Positions 46,031 through 58,057 of a stretch of 64,000 nt of DNA are shown here, piece by piece. Numbering within the stretch: the first letter of the stretch is position 1; every line of letters begins with the position of its first letter. A model generated the notes under the pieces. The model saw only the letters and a list, made by a program, of their open reading frames with translations, made no database searches and was not told the origin of the DNA. The translations under genes were made by a program, and so were the position numbers. The stretch comes from Pezicula radicicola (Eukaryota > Ascomycota > Leotiomycetes > Helotiales > Dermateaceae): positions 62,001-126,000 of the forward strand of contig PDUO01000071.1 in the NCBI GenBank assembly GCA_003008705.1. The letters run 5' to 3'.

Positions 46031-47575
46031 CTAAACAACGTGGCCAGTCATCTCGCTCAATCTTGCGAGTTCTATCATAACATTTTGAATGTCAAACCGA
46101 GTCGACGGATTTTTGTCTAACATCCGGACCACGACCCAGTGTGCATGTTCCTGTGGAATAGATCCCGGTGAACAGATGTCGTGGAGTGTGGCCATGAAAT
46201 ACACAGACTCGTTTGCGATATTGCAAGAAGAGTTCTCGGCGGTATTTGTGAAACTATTCCACAGCTTCTGGAGACCTGACAAACCAGATCTTGCTACGGC
46301 AATTAGCATAGCAAAGCAGCATCCCAACTGCCAGATATCTGCTTTAAGGCTGCTTTGCATATCTTCGGTCTCTAATTGCTGCTCGGGAGCGAGGTATTCG
46401 TATGAAGACCTTTTAGGTTCAGTAGCTGCGCCAGCTCTGTAGACTTTGGACTCTCCGACGTCTGTGACAATAGGCCTAATAGTGCCTGTGGCTTCTCTGT
46501 ACATAAGAATGTTCTGTGGCTTTATGTCCTTGTGCTTGATTGATCGCTCATGGAGGAAGGCCACGGCGGCAACAATGTCAAGCATTATACGGTAAATGCA
46601 ACGATCCGAGCTTATAAGATTTGGCTCGAACCACAGGAATTCGGTCTTTCGGCGAGCATCGGTGGCAAGAAGAAAGTTCCAGAGCGTGGAGGGTGCCCAA
46701 GGGGCCATAACAATAGTGATCGTATGAGGATCGTCCTTAAGCTCGAATGCTTCAACCAAGGTGATGAGATTGTGGTGATTGCAAAGTTCTAAGCAGCCGA
46801 GCTCTCTGAGAATTTTTTTTCGGTCGCTATTGCACAAGACATTATGAAACGACTTTGCTGCAAAGGATTCGCCCGTCGTTTTATGGAAAACCTTTCGCAC
46901 GGTTCCGAAGCTGCCAGAAGCTGCAACAGTCGACTTGTCGACGATATAAGGTAGGGCATCGGACGTCGAGTAAGAGTGAATGTACCGTGGATAAAACGTA
47001 TCGGCGTTTTTATTGGCAAAATTAGCAAGTTGTGCCCTATATGAGGAGTTACTATGTAGTTCAGATGGATGCAATGACAGAAGGCACCTGTTGGGATCTT
47101 ACCATAGCTCGCCACTTGACCTTGCATGTGGATCACAACACAGGGAGACGATTTGAGTGAGCTCATTAGCTAAACGGACACGCTTGACCTTGTTGGAAAT
47201 AGTCTCGCCGCTTTCTCCCTGCTGTGAACCCCTCATGAGAAACATCGATGCGTACACTGCGTTGATCGCACCATCATCCCCATAAAGGTCGGTGTGTTGA
47301 TGTGTGGAAAAATCGAGGAGAGATAAAGACTCGGAGAGGAGATCCTTCACGAGGAACAGGCTGCGGATGTTGATTGAGGTAGTCTGCAGATCCGTCTCTG
47401 GATGCGTGATCTGTGTCGAGAAATACTCTACCGCAGCGATCAAATGTCGAACGCTATCCTTTACCAGCGCAACCAACGATGAATCCGGCCCCGAGGGTAT
47501 TGAGGCCCAGTGCTCGAGACGGCGGCAAACCTTTGCGATTTTGAGAAGCTCGGCGGACAGTTCAGAGGCTGCCAT
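46031..47575 (-). CDS. Fungal protein kinase with an altered DFG motif (DVG)
   Basis: Two exons, 47575-47103 and 47036-46031, with a 66-nt intron (GTAAGA...TATAG). The exon sum is 493 codons, and the start is the ATG at 47573-47575. Residues 1-157 form a helical N-terminal domain (SAELLKIAKVCRRLEHW; VKDSVRHLIAAVEYFSTQ). The kinase domain has a glycine loop SGSFGTV (198-204), lysine K219 in FAAKSF, a catalytic loop SIKHKDIKPQN with Asp328, and LAPEQ closing the activation segment. The metal-binding motif reads TDVGES (349-354), so the usual Phe of DFG is Val. All other key residues are present, so activity is plausible. Helical domain plus kinase is a common layout in fungal families of unknown role. 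The frame is undamaged. Confidence 0.8.
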
Positions 47576-47799
47576 TCTGTGTCTTGGAGTGTCTGGTGTT
47601 GTTGCCTCTTCGCGAACACCAGCGGCGCCCACGGGTCGCGTTTTGCTATGGTGCTATTTTTAACATCGAAGGGTTCACCCGACAACCACCCAACCAAATA
47701 TCATCACTTTGATCATCAATTACTATACAACCAATTAATGAAATTTTTTGATTCCAACGCCAATTGGTTCCTTTTTACTCGGTCTTTGAATGTGCCAAT

Positions 47800-48552
47800 A
47801 TGCCTGTCAAGAAAAAACCAATATTCGACTTCCCTGATAACCCTGACGAAATACCTTATGGCGAACGTGTTGAGCTGGCTTGGGAGGCGTGTATCGATTC
47901 GAATGGGAAACTCTCAATACGAAAGGCAGCTGCACAGCATGGAATCAAATGAGAGAATCTGCAAGATCGAATTAAGGGCTCGAATACATTGGGAAAAGAG
48001 AACGAAGGACGGCAGCGCTTGAACCCGGTGGAGGAGCAAATTAGAAGAAGGCAGCGGAGGAGAAGAGGCTTAAATCTCTTGCAAAGGAGTGGAAGAGTCT
48101 CTATAATCATACCTTAGTTGAGCTAAGGAGATGGGGACCTGATATTCTTCAAGAAGTCGAAGATAATATGGATCTCGGGCATCGACTATTGACGGGATCA
48201 AGTCCATTAAAAGCATTAAAAACACCAAGAGCCCGAAAGAAGAAAGCACCGCCGGCGACCCCTATAATTGAATATATCCTCCCTCACATCGAGTTCGACG
48301 ATATTCCCCACCTCCTGCAAAGGAACGATCGATTACTGTCCTCCTCCCTCCTCCGTCGAGTCCTCCCTTACCTCCCTCTCCCTCAAAGCGACGATCCCCG
48401 AAGAAGACTACAAAACGACGGAAGAAGGCAAAGGAAGCGGTTGAGGAGGTAATTGAGCCTCTAGAAACACGGACAATTGGTGGACGAAGGAGCAAAAGGA
48501 GGCTGTTCCACGACGAAGTTCTGGCAAATGCTCTAGCCAATCAGAGAGCGTA
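47800..48552 (+). mobile_element. Pogo-like transposon remnant lacking its catalytic core
   Basis: From ATG 47800 a frame encodes a psq-type helix-turn-helix (YGERVELAWEAC, then GKLSIRKAAAQHGI), as at the start of pogo/Fot-type DDE transposases. It is stopped by TGA at 47950-47952, and the frame resumes with ENLQDRIKG and LNPVEEQIR. There is then no DDE integrase core: within 200 bp the sequence passes to a Lys/Arg-rich tail (RARKKKAPPATP; in another frame KRRSPKKTTKRRKKAKEAVE) ending at TAA 48,550-48,552. Total length is only about 250 codons, against 450-600 for an active element, so an internal deletion has probably occurred. Terminal repeats were not identified. A domesticated DNA-binding gene is the alternative, but the stop and frame changes argue against it. 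Confidence 0.55.
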
Positions 48553-49565
48553 ATTAGATCGACGAATATATGGTCTTATTTGAGCCTTCTAGAATCAAGT
48601 GTACTTTACTGTATATGTGATTTTCTGGTCAATTCTTTACGGCGAGCATAAGGTACTTCATTTTACGCCTATTGCCCCGCCAAACGTAAGTCACTATTCT
48701 CTGCCCTAGCCCGCCCCAAGAACAGCAAAAATTTTCAACACCATAGACGATTCTCGTAATACTAGTAGTACCAAAAGAATCAGTAGTAATCAGGGAGTCG
48801 AAAATGATATAATATATATAGTTTCGATAGAAGTTGACATAGTAATTAAAGAATTGATATTTTGGTTAGGCGGTTGTTGGGTGAACCCTTCTACAACGAG
48901 ATTTTCGTGATTCCCAGGCTCGCGGTGGATAAAAAAAGCCGGACTAATTAGCGAACCCTTGGTGCACCAGTCAGAACGAGACCTGCGAATATGTAGCCTG
49001 TGGGCATCAACAGCGACGCCTACCTTCCAGTCGCCTAAACAATACAACCCTAAGCTATCAAAACGATTTGAATTTCGACTCTGAATAGATTACTTCACAA
49101 TAAAATGGGATGTGCCTCGGGTATGAAGGCAACCATCAGGAGCTCAGAAAGCAATATAATTGGTGACGAAAGTGAGGCTGACGTTTCCCCTCACCGAATA
49201 GAGATATTGCAATAAGTTGTTGCATATGCATTTACTTCGCCTTGATGCCGATTAGTATGTAGTGAATCGGGGAAAGAGGATTCTTGCACTTGTACTCCGT
49301 ATGCTAGAGAATTAGAAAAGTAAGGCTCTCAATAAGCGTTACTTCTAGTGTCCACATGCTTATCCAGCAGTGTTCGGGAAGAGCAGTACTCTCCTCCTAG
49401 GCATCCGTATTTGACCAAACTTATACCGTAGGTATATTTTTGGAAAGTGTCTACTTTAGGTTCCCTGAGAACTTGTTTGGGCTCCTTGAGCATCGTCGTC
49501 AAAACTTACTAACTGCATGGGAAGCAGAAGTGAGAGAAAATTGATCGACAAGACCTACCCTAGTG
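48553..49565. other. Gene-free interval
   Basis: No supported frame. Part of it may be flank or tail of the two transposon remnants on either side. Confidence 0.35.
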
Positions 49566-49890
49566 GAATACCCTCCTACCTAACTTCAATGGTATTCTTT
49601 TATTCCAAGAAGAGCGAGATACAGTTCAGCTTTACTCAGACGCTAGTTATCAAGGCCTAGGACCATACTTCTCGATCGCTGGAGAGGCTCTACAAGAGCA
49701 CTCCTTTGCAATGAGAATCTCAAAAGAGCATCAAGGACAACACATCAATGTCTTAGAACTCCGCGCGATCCAGGCCGCATTCTACCAGTAGAGCAACAAC
49801 CGGAAGAAGAAGAAAGTCCTCGTTAATACCGACAGCGAGCTAGCCTATTGGGCTCTTACTAATCACAAGGCACATGGAGCTTACTTACTG
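49566..49890 (+). mobile_element. Retrotransposon RNase H fragment (DIRS-like)
   Basis: One frame encodes the RNase H fold that follows reverse transcriptase: QLYSDASYQGLGPYFSIAGE, then HINVLELRAIQAAFYQ, a TAG, then KKVLVNTDSELAYWALTNHK. The SDAS and NTDSE acidic positions and the HINVLELRA segment are typical of DIRS-like elements. The reverse transcriptase should lie upstream, but only traces remain and no tyrosine recombinase is visible. One in-frame TAG at about 49,792 breaks it. It is a short relic. The family assignment to DIRS rests on this motif only; Gypsy-type RNase H is the alternative. Confidence 0.6.
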
Positions 49891-50112
49891 CGACTACACC
49901 ATTTGATTTCCAACTACCTTCTCCTTCCGATTACCCTACTCATTTCCAACTGCCCACTCCTTTCGATTGCCCTACTTATTATTCGTTGCTTCTTCTACAC
50001 TAATTCATTGTCGACGACTACACCATTGATTGTGAGTTGCACTAATTTATTTTCGACGACTATACTATTTATTACAAGTTGCACTAATTTATTTCTACTG
50101 CACTATTTATTA
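49891..50112. other. Short repeat-rich stretch
   Basis: Sequence built from repeated GCACTAATTTATTT and CGACGACTA pieces (49,995-50,110). No gene. Confidence 0.45.
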
Positions 50113-50338
50113 CGAATGCGCTGGGCAACTGAAACCAAGTGATATATATAGATGTCAACTCTGCAATAGGCAACTAAAACCAAGTAATATATATATATAT
50201 GTAAGCTTTGCAATAGGTAACTAGAAACTAAAATTAGGTGTAATATATATATATATATTTAGGCTTCGCCTATTTATATAGGCTCTATAATAGGCAACCG
50301 AAATCAAGTAGTATATATATATATATAGGTTCTGCAAT
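50113..50338. repeat. Four imperfect copies of a TA-microsatellite-bearing unit
   Basis: Units of about 48-77 bp share the order GG(C/T)AACT(G/A)AAA-CCAAGT, then (TA)n of 4-9 repeats, then a CT-rich link ending GCAATA. The third copy carries an extra hairpin-forming insert (AGGCTTCGCCT). The microsatellite length differs in every copy. Confidence 0.7.
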
Positions 50339-53300
50339 TATCTAACCCCAAAAACGCAAGAATTTGGAGTACAATTATAATCGACCTAGATAGAATAGGT
50401 TTGTCCAATTTAGGAGCACCGAGCTATCTTCCTCAACATCGCGACGTACTTTCAAGGAGCTCTTAGTAGTATTGCCCAAGACTAAGGCACAAATAAACAG
50501 TACAACTTCAAGATGCAATCCTCTACTATTATGGAGAAGTATATATTAGTTGTAAACATTCGAGTATTTAGGTTGCTTAAATGTAATGGTGTAGTTATTT
50601 GAGTTATATTCATTACTGTAATAGAGATGGAGGAAGGCTTGGATGATCGATGGTTGATAGCCCTGAAGGAGAGGTAAACATAGTAAGAGGTGAAAGGGGA
50701 GCGTTATTAGTAAGGTATAAATGTAGACTTATCCACGAAGATATTGTAGATGTTAAAGATTTTCGAAACATCGAATATATTTACTAGGCGCCTTGTTGTT
50801 GTGCTGTTGTGTTGTTAGATGTAAGATTACAAGCTCCGAGCATACTCCTACATATCACGCTCAATTTCTTTTGCGCCTTTCCCCAACTCACACAATCGAT
50901 ACACAGCAAGCCCATTGACTTGCCTATGCTCAGTAACCAGCTCCAGTAACTTATACATCTATCACTTGGTGCCCTTACTTGCGACCCGATATTATTTGCC
51001 TACTCAACAATCTCGGTATATAGTTTTGCCATATACTTCGTCCCGGCGAGCCCAATGGTATGGGATGGGATCGAGATCTATTGCTCTGTTATTCAGACTT
51101 GGGCCGTTTGAAGATTCTAAGTTACATAGATATACCTAGCCACCAACATTCGCAATCGAACAATAACAACTGCCGACGTACTCCTCTTCAACCTTTATTA
51201 CTATTTGAGATGGGTTATCGCGGTCCGGAGATCTCTCAATCTTAATGCTCTTGCCAGGCTTGAAGTCCTTGTAAAGTTATATTAAATTGTCTACAGTATA
51301 CGTTAAGGTCAATAGAAGTTTTGTTGAATTGATTTCGTCTAAATGCGATCGCGAATCTCGATTCATTGTGCGCTTTGGGAAGTGTAGGTTGGGTTTACCT
51401 AGGTATTTAGCTTAGCTTGATAAGTTGGTATTTACCTGTTCGCTTTGCGCCTAATTGGGGTTTATTCAATGTTGTATTGAGTGGAGTGCTACTAGATCCA
51501 GTGGATGCATTACTGGGGCCTAGGTTGCGACCAGTACGATCACGAAAACCTATTGATTTTCACCACCTCTCGACTGCTTGACTCGTGAAGTATGAGCCTA
51601 CTGTACTTTGTATAACTCTTTGAATATTTGTGGTTTAAGAAGTGTACTGTTCTGATACGATCGTCCTGCGGCTACTGTTTGTTGTATTGTATTATTGTAT
51701 TATTAAGAAAGTTGAGAAAGTTGACCTGTGATATACTATCAGTCCCCATGTAGGCTAACGTTGGAGTCCCGTTATATAAGAGATATTGGAAAGAACCATA
51801 GGCCAATGCTCGACGCTTGCTTTATTCTCTCTCTAGCTAAATGATGTTCATTTTTCGGAAATGATAATCATTGCAAGAAGTATAACTTCGCGGAGAATTT
51901 TAGGGTGCTACGTTAAAGGTCAGTACAGTATTTAAGCGGAAAGTGTCGAGGTCAAGTTAAAAGAATTAAATTAATTATTGCCCCCAACTCAACTAATACA
52001 TTGAGGCTCAGAGTTGTGTATGATATTTTCAAAACTACCTCCTCCTGCCTCTTCTATCGGTACTATATAGTCAAAGCCTGTACAGCAAGGCCTCGTCATC
52101 TTTGATGAATTAATCTTGTGTTGTAACGGCAAGGGAAGATAGCGCAACTGAATAGACTCCAATTACTCTATCTAATGTGGTTTCATCGTCTCTGGAGAAG
52201 AAGAAGGAGAAGAAGAAGAGAAGAAGAAGAAACTGAAAGAGTAAGAGCTAGAAGTGGTAGGCTAGTGCCTACGTGACCTAACATATATAGTAGTTATTAA
52301 GAAAGCAGTAGAGTATCAGTCCGAGGATTATAGTTTATTTATTATTATAAGCGAGGAAATTTATACAATTGTGGCTAGGGAGATTCTGTCTTGATAGTAT
52401 ACGAAGATGGAGGTTCCAGGTCGCAAAAGTTGACCGCAAACCAAGTGGAGTTCGTGAACTATACATTTTCCGTCGTGGATAATGGGTTGTGGCTCGCCGT
52501 TGATAGGTAGCGTGATGGAACAGGACAGCTTCTTGTCTCCGACATCTTCGAAATGCGGGAAAGAGGAGGTTGAAGCAGCGACGCTGATATTATTTTGTGT
52601 TGGCGATCTACTGGATGCAAGTGTTGGGGGAGAGTTGGCTTACGGTTCTTCCTACCTGCTCCATGGACTACGGTGGAGATGGATTGAGGTTGAAGTAGAG
52701 TAAATGAAAATAATATGGAATTGAGAATAGAGAGCTAGTTGTTGTTGACATTAAGATTGGGATAGTTTAGTTGTATTTTTCTTTTGGTCATACCTTAACC
52801 TCAGTCTCCTGTCTGCACCATGCCCTAGGCATCGCCGCAATCAAGAAACAAGAACAAAAGCAATAGAATGAACGATATTGAAGTACTGTATATCGTAAGG
52901 AGGCCCTGTATTCTCTTGTGAACATCTTGCGACTTATGTATCTCGAGGCTCTGCGCACAGTCTTCAGCCTGACCGGCGTTTTTGATAATGCATCTGCCAG
53001 CTTGGGATTGTGCGAACAAAAAAATAGGCAAAGAAGTATATCTCTTTGATATCAGTTGCAATCTCCTGCATGTTCTTTCTTGCGCGACTCACTAACTCTT
53101 CAACCCAGATCCTAAATGCTACTGATCCCACTCATATCTACCAAGTTGGTATTGATTACCTTCTCAGGTTCTCCTCTCCCTAAGTCTGTAAGTTACGTCA
53201 AGCATCTAGTGATTTCAGAGGTTATTTCAACATACTACTACGTGCCTTGCGCATTTCTATTTTCAACAATACCACACTAGAAACAGTAGAAATAAAGCCA

Positions 53301-53868
53301 ATAACCCCTGCCAAGTGGGTTGAGTTTTTGCAGCCAATTGGCAAGCATGTCGACCTCCTCTGTAGCTCAGGAAGCGCAGTCGAACTAATGTATAGAGAAG
53401 TCTATGTCCTATGCTCGGGCAAAGTGCTCCATTGGATTCCCATCTTGCTTATTATAGCAATGCCAGAGTTATTCCAATCCGCCCAGCGCTGCATGTACTA
53501 GGTTCAGTATATTCTTTGTATACACAACTTCAGAAACATCCAAGTCAAGCTCTACGTTGACTAAATTAATAGAGCTGTAGAAGTAGATTGGCGTCGCTTA
53601 GCCGTCGACGGGAGCCGGTTCCCGCTGGTTGATGTGAATAGAAGTGTAGTAAAGGCCATGTAGAGACTTCCTTTGAGAGGTGTAAAGGATGAGTAATAGG
53701 AAATTGCTCATCGCCTTTACTTGTGGTGACTTCAAAAAGTACTTAATCTATGTTATTAAGCTTCATCTTTGAACACAACCTATCCGTATCAGAGATCAAA
53801 AACACACTAGTAGAAGGACGGAAGTGTCGGTTTTTTACACTTCTACAAAAGTACCTGAGTACAGCTTA
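50339..53868. other. Gene-poor interval
   Basis: No gene is supported. 50,630-50,870 has the look of a long-terminal-repeat end (GTTGTGTTGTTAG then AGATTACAAG), but no partner copy is visible. A GAAGAAGAAGGAGAAGA purine tract lies at 52,194-52,232. Frames at 52,482, 52,825 (minus) and 53,247 are under 85 codons and match nothing I know. Confidence 0.35.
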
Positions 53869-54525
53869 CTACAGACGTTGGAGTGTTTCAAAGTGCTCTC
53901 TTACTGTGCCTTCTGCATCTATACGAACCAGAATTGCGCCCATCATTTCACATATATACTGTGCAAGAAGCGGTACCTCAACTTCTGGTTGCTCGTCCAT
54001 CCACTTCTTTACAACGGGCTTGACCTCTACCAAACAGGTGGAACCTCGTGGCAAGATTGCCCATGCGCTGTCGTGCTTGTGATGCTATACCAGAGAACCA
54101 TCATCTTCACATTGATAGTAGAGTACTTTGTTCTCGGTTATGTAGCGTGAGAGTGCTGGGTTGACGATAATGATCGGTCTGGCGTACGCCTAGATCGATG
54201 ATGACTGATTCTTAGGAACTTAGTAGCAATCATCCGAGCTGTGACTATCTCGTTCTTCTTGCGGCCTTGGTGCTGCTCCTGGTCGTCAGCCTTATTGGCA
54301 TCAGCACCAGGAATGCCAAAACTTGAGGAAAGAGATGAAGACACGCGGGGCGAGAGCTGTGGAGTGGGTGATGAAAAGCCTTCCCCAGTTACTAAGTCAG
54401 GGTCTGTGATGCGCTTGGTAGGGGACCTCCGTAGAGATATTGGAGAAGGTGGTTCATCCTATTCTAGTTCTTCGATGACCGCCGCAAGGAGGGAGCCCTC
54501 TTTTGATGTAATTCGAAATAAATAG
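53869..54525 (-). pseudogene. Unidentified broken gene
   Basis: Two minus-strand stretches. The upstream one (54,525 to 54,138) is Ser/Pro-rich and basic (PISLRRSPTKRITDPDLVTG; TPQLSPRVSSSLSSSFG). The downstream one (about 54,190 to 53,869) is a folded-looking domain (NPALSRYITENKVLYYQCED; PRGSTCLVEVKPVVKKWMDE; EVPLLAQYICEMMGAILVRI) with one TAG near 54,090. They are in different frames, so an intron or a frameshift lies between them. The domain reads like part of a fungal protein family that I cannot name. Confidence 0.35.
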
Positions 54526-56363
54526 GGCCACCAATAATCGATCCATACTTTGCTACCATACTTATTACTATGGCTCAAGAATATCATTACTCTTCTGCCT
54601 CTTAAGGTAAACATTGATCGCTAAGAAATATACGTTGCGGCTGCTACTGCACCAAAACTTGTACTAACTATTTTTTGTAGGTCTACCTGTTTACTCCTTC
54701 TACAGATCGTAGGTCTCTGACTGTCTACGCTGCTGCAATTATACCCCAATTTCTCGATAAATTCGACTACCTTGCGTGTTATACAAATGATTCTCGAGAC
54801 GGTCCAACGGTGGCGCCCATGCCAAGGACTTGTGGGTAGTTTACTCCGCCCCGGACCTGATTTTGGCACTACATTGTCCAATTTCGATTGATAAGGTTTG
54901 GGTCATTAGTGGATATTGAAGTACTTCTCTGAAAAACGTTCTATTCTCTGCCTAGAGGCATAGAGTTTGAAAAGACGTTATGTACGGAGTAACAGAGCCG
55001 TCTTTACTGCGCCTTCCATCTTCCATGCAATCAATGAGAACTTGCAATGGTATAGAATAATAGTCGGTCGCTTATTCTACCTTGGATTCTACTAAGGTTG
55101 TGCTCTTTACGTAAATCTCTTTTTTAATTCTTAAATAGCTTAAGCAAAAAACAAAACAAAAATGGAAGTGGCACACAATGTTCCCCTGATGGCTTCTAAC
55201 ATGGGAGCAGAGCTCATCTCTTCCTTGCCTTCTTCCTTCCCCTTGCCCATCGCTTTCGGCAAAGTTGGGCAATGGAAGATCGTATACGTTCTGCGACAAG
55301 ATACCACATTCAGCTATAAGGTCTTCATGGCACGTTTTACATAGGCACAAAGAGGAAGCAAGAGGTGCAGTCTCAGAGAGGAGGCAATGAGTCCGCTGAC
55401 TGAAAAAGAACCCGAAACTGATTGGGCCGAATTTGAACTTGCTGTTACGTCAATTTTTTCCCGTTGCAACAGAAAAGTTGAGAATTCTACCCTGCTACCA
55501 TTTAGATGTGGGAAAGAAGAATAGAAGAGAATAAATCAAAAGCCTCCCCTTCCCTCAGGACATTACGTAGTTACACTCATGCGATCAGCTTACGGGAAGC
55601 TGTCTAGTTCCTCCTCAAACATGGTATAACCTTGATAGAGGTGTCTTCCCTCTGAGGACTATGGTGGAAGCTTCTTATCCATCATTGTGTATGTCATGCT
55701 GTTCGACCCATATGTATCCGACAGAAGTTGGCAGTGGCCATACGCAATCCCACCCTCGGCTCCTAACACCATCTTTTACTACCGTAACCCTATGTGTACT
55801 GGGGACCGGATCGGTATCGAGAGGAAAGTCCCGTAAACATGAAGTCGACGAGTTTGAAGGGGTTGATTTGTGAGTACAGGGGAGGAAGCCTTTGTCGACT
55901 TGGCTCGAGATCGATGGAAAGGGGGGGAGAGGTGAAACAATTGATGTGCTTGATCGGGTCGGCGTTGATTGCAGCGCTGGTCTAGCACCCACTTGTACCT
56001 CCTTCTCTGCTTGATCAGGGCCTTCATCGAGGTTGTACCACTGCTGAAAGGTTCGCTTTCCATTTATAGTATTCTGGGGTGTTTTCTCGTTATTCTGCAC
56101 TCCTACATACAACGGCTTTGTTGCCTCCCTTTGTTCGATTCGTGGTATACCGCTCGTCGCCAGTGCTAGTGCTGGTGCTATGGACATAAGCTTGATATCG
56201 GATGGCTTGACCTCGAGGGGAGTTCCACGTTGGATTCGTGACGGGAATGATGATTTGAGACGGTGAAATGCAGTTCGTGTACCATTCCACAACTTGATAC
56301 ATGCCCATAGAGCTTTGGTGTTATGAATGGACGAAGATGAATTGGTATCAAAGCTAGACTTAT
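54526..56363. other. Gene-poor interval with weak frames
   Basis: A 60-codon frame at 55,162-55,344 (plus) has a good ATG context (AAAAATGGA) but no known match. A 205-codon minus-strand frame at 55,675-56,292 has no ATG and matches nothing, although it lies just downstream of the HET fragment and might be its decayed continuation. Confidence 0.25.
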
Positions 56364-57066
56364 CTATTCTAGAAACTTATATAAATGAGATAGTAATACT
56401 AACTGTGTAATCTGGCTGAACCATGGGAGCAGTGATAGAGTTGAGAACGCTTCGAAATATCCCTGTAAGACCTCTGGTTTAACCGATAGATTAGGATCTT
56501 TGAAACTATCTTTGATGCGATCGATTTCTTGCTCATATTTTCCCTCTCCATCGCCAAGCCAGATCTTGTCCATTCTCAGAATCTAAGAGCTCTTCTCTTT
56601 CAGGTCTTCCTGATTAATGCACAGAGAATCTACCCAAAGCAACCTTTTCTCTGTCTCTTTACGCAGCCGTTGAAGAGCAGAGTCAAGATTCTCCCTGATT
56701 GGGTAGTTCTTCGAGGAACCATTCTCCGGGGTGATTGTGATCCGAAAAGTCTGCTTCTCTTCACCACAGGTATATGATAAAGCCACATATGGATGCGGTT
56801 GATTGGAATTGTCAGTATTATGAGGCGTACCGGATGAAGGGGAGATTGAGCGACGGATAAGCTCTCCTGTCAGGTCATCGTCCTTTCTTCCGGAACGGAG
56901 TTGCAGAAGGCGCTAGGTTCTCGGAATTGGATTTGGGCGCTGACATACGAAAAAAATCCAAAATTCCACTTGTAGTCGTAACTCCTAATGATTTCTCGAC
57001 CAAAAATCGAGTACGAGGCTGGACTGAAGTGGCCCGGGTGCAGGATGTGGCTTGACCGGCAAACAC
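56364..57066 (-). pseudogene. HET-domain (heterokaryon incompatibility) protein, broken
   Basis: HET proteins trigger death of fused fungal cells of unlike genotype. Residues typical of the domain appear in order: PYVALSYTCGEE (family ALSYTWG), YPIRENLDSALQRLRKE, LLWVDSLCINQEDLKEKS, then DKIWLGDGEGK and LLPWFS. A TAG at 56583-56585 sits right after the CINQ segment, where glutamine is usual. The conserved Trp of SYTWG is Cys here. The likely start (57,004, MSAPKSNSENLAPSATPF) is in another frame, so a frameshift or intron lies near 56,880. Nothing of the usual long C-terminal part is recognisable. I am confident of the family and of its loss of function. Confidence 0.75.
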
Positions 57067-57644
57067 TTTAACCTTAATGCGGATAGGGTTAGTGCCAGCT
57101 AGAGGCCATATCCCTCGTCGACTAACCTATCAATCCGCCTGTGACTTTGCTGACCGCCAACTCGGAAGCCCAAATTCCAATTCGCTAATTATCTCGGGGT
57201 TGGTGGTCTCCTTCCAAGTCCCCCCACCGTCTTAGCTTCGCAGGATAAAAATATACTGCAAGCATCCCAAAATGTTGTAGACCGAGGCCAGTGAAGAGGA
57301 AGAGTTCAGAGTTGAGTGGGCGAGAGTAAAGATCACCGAAAGATCACCGAGGTGGGTGAGAGTAAAGATCACCGAGGATCGGCGCTAGGATTGACGCCTT
57401 CCCACCCCCCACACACGAGCCCCCAGCGAAAGCGCAGGTCAGACAGCTGCAAGCAATTTCCATTTACGCTTTTCGCCAATCGGAACTGGGGCCGGAACTT
57501 TGCATACAGCATATGCAGACTGTACTTCGTTCGGAGGTACTGGCCCAAACAACCCCTATTTCCGTCTAATAGCCGGACCTGATTGAATTGATAGATTCTT
57601 TGGTCGTGGATATTTTTCAAGATCTTCCTTTATGATTAGATTAG
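57067..57644. other. Intergenic, small duplication
   Basis: Near 57,316-57,372 the segment GAGAGTAAAGATCACCGA is repeated in tandem-like fashion. No gene is supported. Confidence 0.4.
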
Positions 57645-57941
57645 TCAATATTATTTTCGGACTCAGGATACCTGACGCAAGATCTCATCTCGAACTTGCA
57701 CCGTGTCATTAACAAGTCCGGTAAAGAACGCTATTCGATTCCTGTATTTTTCAGCGGGAATCCGGATTACGTTATTGAATGCCTGCCAAATTGTACAGAG
57801 AAGGGACAGGAGCCGAAGTATCCTCCGGTCACGGTACAACAAGCCGTGAGCAAGAATTACGAGGAAAGTTATGGAGCGGCGGAGCAGTTTAAGAGGAAAG
57901 CCAAGCTAGCGGTGCCAACGGCCAAGACTGTTGCAGTCTAG
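57645..57941 (+). pseudogene. C-terminal relic of a 2OG-Fe(II) oxygenase (isopenicillin-N-synthase-like)
   Basis: Enzymes of this family use iron and 2-oxoglutarate to oxidise small molecules. Only the end is present: SNLHRVINKSGKERYSIPVF contains the last iron-ligand His and the 2-oxoglutarate-binding Arg-x-Ser, followed by FSGNPDYVIECLPNCTEKGQ and a C-terminal helix, ending at TAG 57,941. The N-terminal and first iron ligands (HxD) are not found upstream, where sequence is AT-rich. Truncated, not simply split by an intron as far as I can see. Confidence 0.75.
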
Positions 57942-58057
57942 TTCGATTTTGCTCTTGTTATCTTCTGAAATTGGAACATGATAAAGATGGAAAGGCGAGA
58001 GGTTTCATTAAGGAATACAACGAGAACTTCTATTTGTTGTTTTGCTCTATCCTTCTA

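Noticed and set aside
50630..50870. Long terminal repeat of a retrotransposon
   Set aside because: The composition is suggestive, but no second copy, primer-binding site or target duplication is visible.
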